64,000 bases of DNA, from positions 1 to 64,000 of the forward strand of contig JAAVHQ010000004.1 in the NCBI GenBank assembly GCA_014799645.1, written 5' to 3'. The notes under the pieces are model-generated. The model had not been told where the DNA came from, ran no database searches, and saw nothing but the letters and a program-made list of their open reading frames with translations. Below are positions 61,629-64,000 of this stretch, one piece after another. Position 1 is the first letter of the stretch; every line of letters starts with the position of its first letter. The translations under genes and the position numbers were made by a program. Source of the stretch: Clostridiales bacterium. GTDB lineage: Bacteria; Bacillota; Clostridia; Christensenellales; UBA3700.

Positions 61629-63494
61629 ATGGCAAACGAAAGATATTCTGAGAATTTAGTTTTAGTAGAAATGGGTGTTGGATTAGGTAAGAATGATTTT
61701 GGCTATGTTTTTCCACAGGGCGAAACTGGTAATTTTGAAGATATTGAAAAACGGTTAAGAGAAATGGGTGGAAAACCAACTAATTGCAAGCTTGACGATT
61801 TTTCAACAACTGGTACTGGTAAAGCAAAACCTGAATACATCGTAACATTTGATGATGACAAAAATACAATCTTACTTGTAGAATGCAAAAAATATGTAAA
61901 AGACCACGAAAGCCTAAATAGAGATATGCCACAAAAATATGCTGTAGATGGTGCTTTGTTTTATGCAAAGCACTTGAAAGAAGATTATAATGTTTTGGCA
62001 GTTGCAGTTAGTGGAACATCAAAAGAAAATGTAAAAGTAAATACTTTTTATTGGAAAAAGGGCTTTGAAACTCCTCAGGAATTAAAAAAGGCGAAGGATA
62101 CTATTCTTGAGCCATTAAATTATTTAAATCTTGCAAACGGCAAAAAGATGGAAAGGAAATTCTCTTTACAAGAAATTCGCGAACTTTCTCAAATAATGCA
62201 CGAAAAATTAAGACAAATTAAAATATCAGAGAAAGATAAACCTATCTTTGTTGCAGGTATTTTAATTGCTCTACAAAATACAGATTTTAGAAATAATTGG
62301 AATAATATTAACTCTTTTAATAGTTTAGTAAAACTAATGATTGATTCTATTGAAGAAACTCTTGATAATAGTGACATAAAGAGAGAAAAGATAGAAGCAA
62401 TTAAGAGTTCATTCAGAAGGATTAAAAGTAACGAAAAAATCAAGTCTATTCTTTTGGGAGAAAGTGGTTCGCTCGCTTGGTTCATTGAACAACTTGAAAT
62501 GCGTATTTTGCCAATGATGAATCATTATGAATATACAGAGGATGCTTTAAGTATTTTTTATCACGAATTTATCAAATATAGTGCTACAGACGGCAAAGGC
62601 TTAGGAATAGTTCTGACTCCTAAACACTTAACAGATTTTATGTGTAAACTTGGAGAAATAAATAAACAAAGTAAAGTAGTAGATATCTGTTGTGGTTCTG
62701 GTTCCTTTCTAGTGACGGCTATGGGTTTGATGTGTAAAGATGCTAACGAAACTCAAATATTAGACATAAAGAAAAATGGTCTATATGGGGTAGAGCTTGA
62801 CACGGATTTATATACATTGGCAATTACAAATATGATTATAAGAAAGGATGGAAAATCTAATATTGTTTGTGGAGACTGCTTTTCACAAGAAATATACAAT
62901 AATTTAAGAAACAAACATTTATCTTTAGGTTTAATAAATCCACCTTATTCGCAAGAAGATAAATGTGAATTAGAGTTTGTTGAACAACTTTTAAGTATTC
63001 TTGAAACAAGAGGTTTAGCAGTTGCAGTTGTTCCTATGAGCTGTGCAATAGGAACAAAGTTTAAAGAAGTACGTGAAAGATTGTTTAAATACCATACTTT
63101 AAAAGCGGTTTTTAGTATGCCTGATGACATTTTCTATCCTACTGGGGTTAATGTTTGTGTAATGGTATGGGAGGCACATAAGACTCACGATTCTTCTAAG
63201 CCCACTTTCTTTGGTTATTGTAAAGATGATGGATTTGTGAAGAGAAAGAAAATGGGAAGAATCGACTATTACAATAAATGGGATGATATCGAGAAACAAT
63301 GGTTATATTTGTATGAGAACAAGAAAGTTGTTGACGGAAAATCAGCTTTACAATGCGTAACAGCAAATGACGAGTGGCTTTGTGAAGCATATATGAAGAC
63401 AGATTATTCAACATTGACACAAAAAGATTTTCAACAAACCATAAACGATTATTTAGCTTATTTGGTTAAAAATGGTGATGTTTATGAAAATTAA
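61629..63494 (+). CDS. Nuclease-methyltransferase subunit of a BcgI/type I-like RM system
   Basis: A 621-residue protein. The N-terminal 100 residues look like a PD-(D/E)XK nuclease domain (KPEYIVTFDDDKNTILLVEC then KK). The centre and C-terminus form an N6-adenine methyltransferase of the HsdM gamma order: SAM motif VVDICCGSGSFLVTAM (about 352-367) and catalytic LINPPYSQED (about 441), with GIVLTPKHLTDFMC typical of HsdM. One chain therefore holds both nuclease and methylase, as in BcgI-like type IIB enzymes that use a separate specificity subunit. That subunit follows with an 11-base overlap. Confidence 0.88.
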   Translation: MANERYSENLVLVEMGVGLGKNDFGYVFPQGETGNFEDIEKRLREMGGKPTNCKLDDFSTTGTGKAKPEYIVTFDDDKNTILLVECKKYVKDHESLNRDMPQKYAVDGALFYAKHLKEDYNVLAVAVSGTSKENVKVNTFYWKKGFETPQELKKAKDTILEPLNYLNLANGKKMERKFSLQEIRELSQIMHEKLRQIKISEKDKPIFVAGILIALQNTDFRNNWNNINSFNSLVKLMIDSIEETLDNSDIKREKIEAIKSSFRRIKSNEKIKSILLGESGSLAWFIEQLEMRILPMMNHYEYTEDALSIFYHEFIKYSATDGKGLGIVLTPKHLTDFMCKLGEINKQSKVVDICCGSGSFLVTAMGLMCKDANETQILDIKKNGLYGVELDTDLYTLAITNMIIRKDGKSNIVCGDCFSQEIYNNLRNKHLSLGLINPPYSQEDKCELEFVEQLLSILETRGLAVAVVPMSCAIGTKFKEVRERLFKYHTLKAVFSMPDDIFYPTGVNVCVMVWEAHKTHDSSKPTFFGYCKDDGFVKRKKMGRIDYYNKWDDIEKQWLYLYENKKVVDGKSALQCVTANDEWLCEAYMKTDYSTLTQKDFQQTINDYLAYLVKNGDVYEN

Positions 63495-64000
63495 TACTTT
63501 AAACTGGAAAGAATTTAAAATTGACTCTCTATTTAATATTGAACGTGGCAAAATATCAAATTTAAATGAGTTAGAAATTGGGAAATGCCCAGTAGTTTCA
63601 GCTTATGGAGAAAATCAAGGGATCTCATTTTTTGGTAATATAACCCCACAATACTCAAATTGTATAACCGCATCTTTTAATGGTTCTAAAACAGGTTATT
63701 TTTCGTATCATGAGTATGCATTTAACGCAAATGCAGACTGTGGTATTTTGTTGCCTAAATTTCCAATAAATAAATGTATTGGATTGTTTATGTGTGTGGT
63801 TTTGAATAGAATGTCCATAAAATATCAATATGGAAGAAAACTTACTATAGATAGACTAAGAGATGAAGCAGTTTTATTACCTTGTAAAAATGAAGAACCT
63901 AATTTTGAATATATGGAAGATTATATAAAAACATTAAAATACAAAGAAATAAAAACTAATAATGTTGAAAATAAAAACCTAAATTTAAATGTTGATAGTT
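63484..64000 (+). CDS. Specificity subunit (HsdS-like), 3' partial
   Basis: A frame from ATG 63484 (overlap 11 bases with the methylase gene) to the end of the window, 172 codons so far. The sequence NTLNWKEFKIDSLFNIERG followed by GISFFG, YFSYHEYAFNAN and LLPCKNEEPNFEYMEDYIKT has the pattern of an HsdS target-recognition domain followed by the conserved helix and dimer region (YMEDYIKTLKYKEIKTNN). It would select the DNA target for the preceding subunit. A ribosome site is not obvious, so it is translated by coupling. The rest lies outside the window. Confidence 0.85.
   Translation, partial: MKINTLNWKEFKIDSLFNIERGKISNLNELEIGKCPVVSAYGENQGISFFGNITPQYSNCITASFNGSKTGYFSYHEYAFNANADCGILLPKFPINKCIGLFMCVVLNRMSIKYQYGRKLTIDRLRDEAVLLPCKNEEPNFEYMEDYIKTLKYKEIKTNNVENKNLNLNVDS

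Noticed and set aside
1..64000. tRNA or rRNA genes at prophage ends
   Set aside because: None was recognised; the integrases are serine recombinases, which do not need tRNA targets.

Overview
The window looks like a low-to-moderate GC Bacillota (Clostridia-type, probably gut-associated) chromosome: strong AGGAGG ribosome-binding sites, sigma-A promoters with 17-nt spacers, hairpin plus U-tract terminators, a FeoA/FeoB/Cys-rich iron operon, an OhrR-glutathione peroxidase unit and standard-code genes. No tRNA or rRNA gene was seen.

Layout. (1) 1-3.2 kb: a truncated coiled-coil/repeat protein, an AbiEi/DUF6088-like orphan antitoxin, a SLOG-fold protein behind a strong promoter and a leader that looks like a transcription attenuator, and a small zinc-ribbon protein behind a second leader. 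(2) About 3.3-38 kb: a siphovirus-type (HK97 morphogenesis) prophage. Order: HTH regulator, SNF2 helicase (split), ssDNA-binding-like protein, primase-helicase, possible origin repeats, VRR-NUC nuclease, ArpU-like late regulator, HNH nuclease, minus-strand moron pair, terS, cargo (C5 methyltransferase, MetK, amidoligase, gamma-glutamylcyclotransferase), terL, more cargo (acidic protein, ParB-methyltransferase), portal, protease, capsid, connectors, tail genes, an AbiH defence gene inserted ahead of the tape measure gene, tail fibre, holin and two tandem large serine recombinases. No endolysin was found. A promoter-like element of conserved architecture occurs five times next to cargo genes and the integrase block. 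(3) 38-45.3 kb: a defence island of two modules (an HNH plus HNH/CoiA-like gene pair; then Mrr, SF1 helicase, DarT-like ADP-ribosyltransferase and ADP-ribosylglycohydrolase) separated and bounded by three copies of a composite repeat made of two boxes 31 bp apart plus a hairpin. (4) 45.4-61 kb: host-type genes: membrane protein, acyl-ACP thioesterase, glutathione peroxidase/TSCPD/OhrR, a structured RNA candidate, lipoprotein, large surface protein, feoAB, DUF11 Cys-rich protein, PlsC, a flavin-type oxidase-like protein, a frameshifted lipoprotein and YbaK. (5) 61-64 kb: an XRE regulator divergent from a BcgI-like nuclease-methyltransferase and a specificity subunit cut by the window end.

How it fits together: the phage replication and morphogenesis modules are conventional, but the prophage carries an unusual load of cargo (DNA methylation with its own SAM supply, peptide-ligase chemistry, abortive infection). 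The adjacent island adds restriction and ADP-ribosylation-based defence. The strongest candidates for something undescribed are the helicase/DarT/ARH operon with its repeat boundaries, the five-copy phage promoter-like element, and the SLOG leader with mutually exclusive terminator and anti-terminator pairings.
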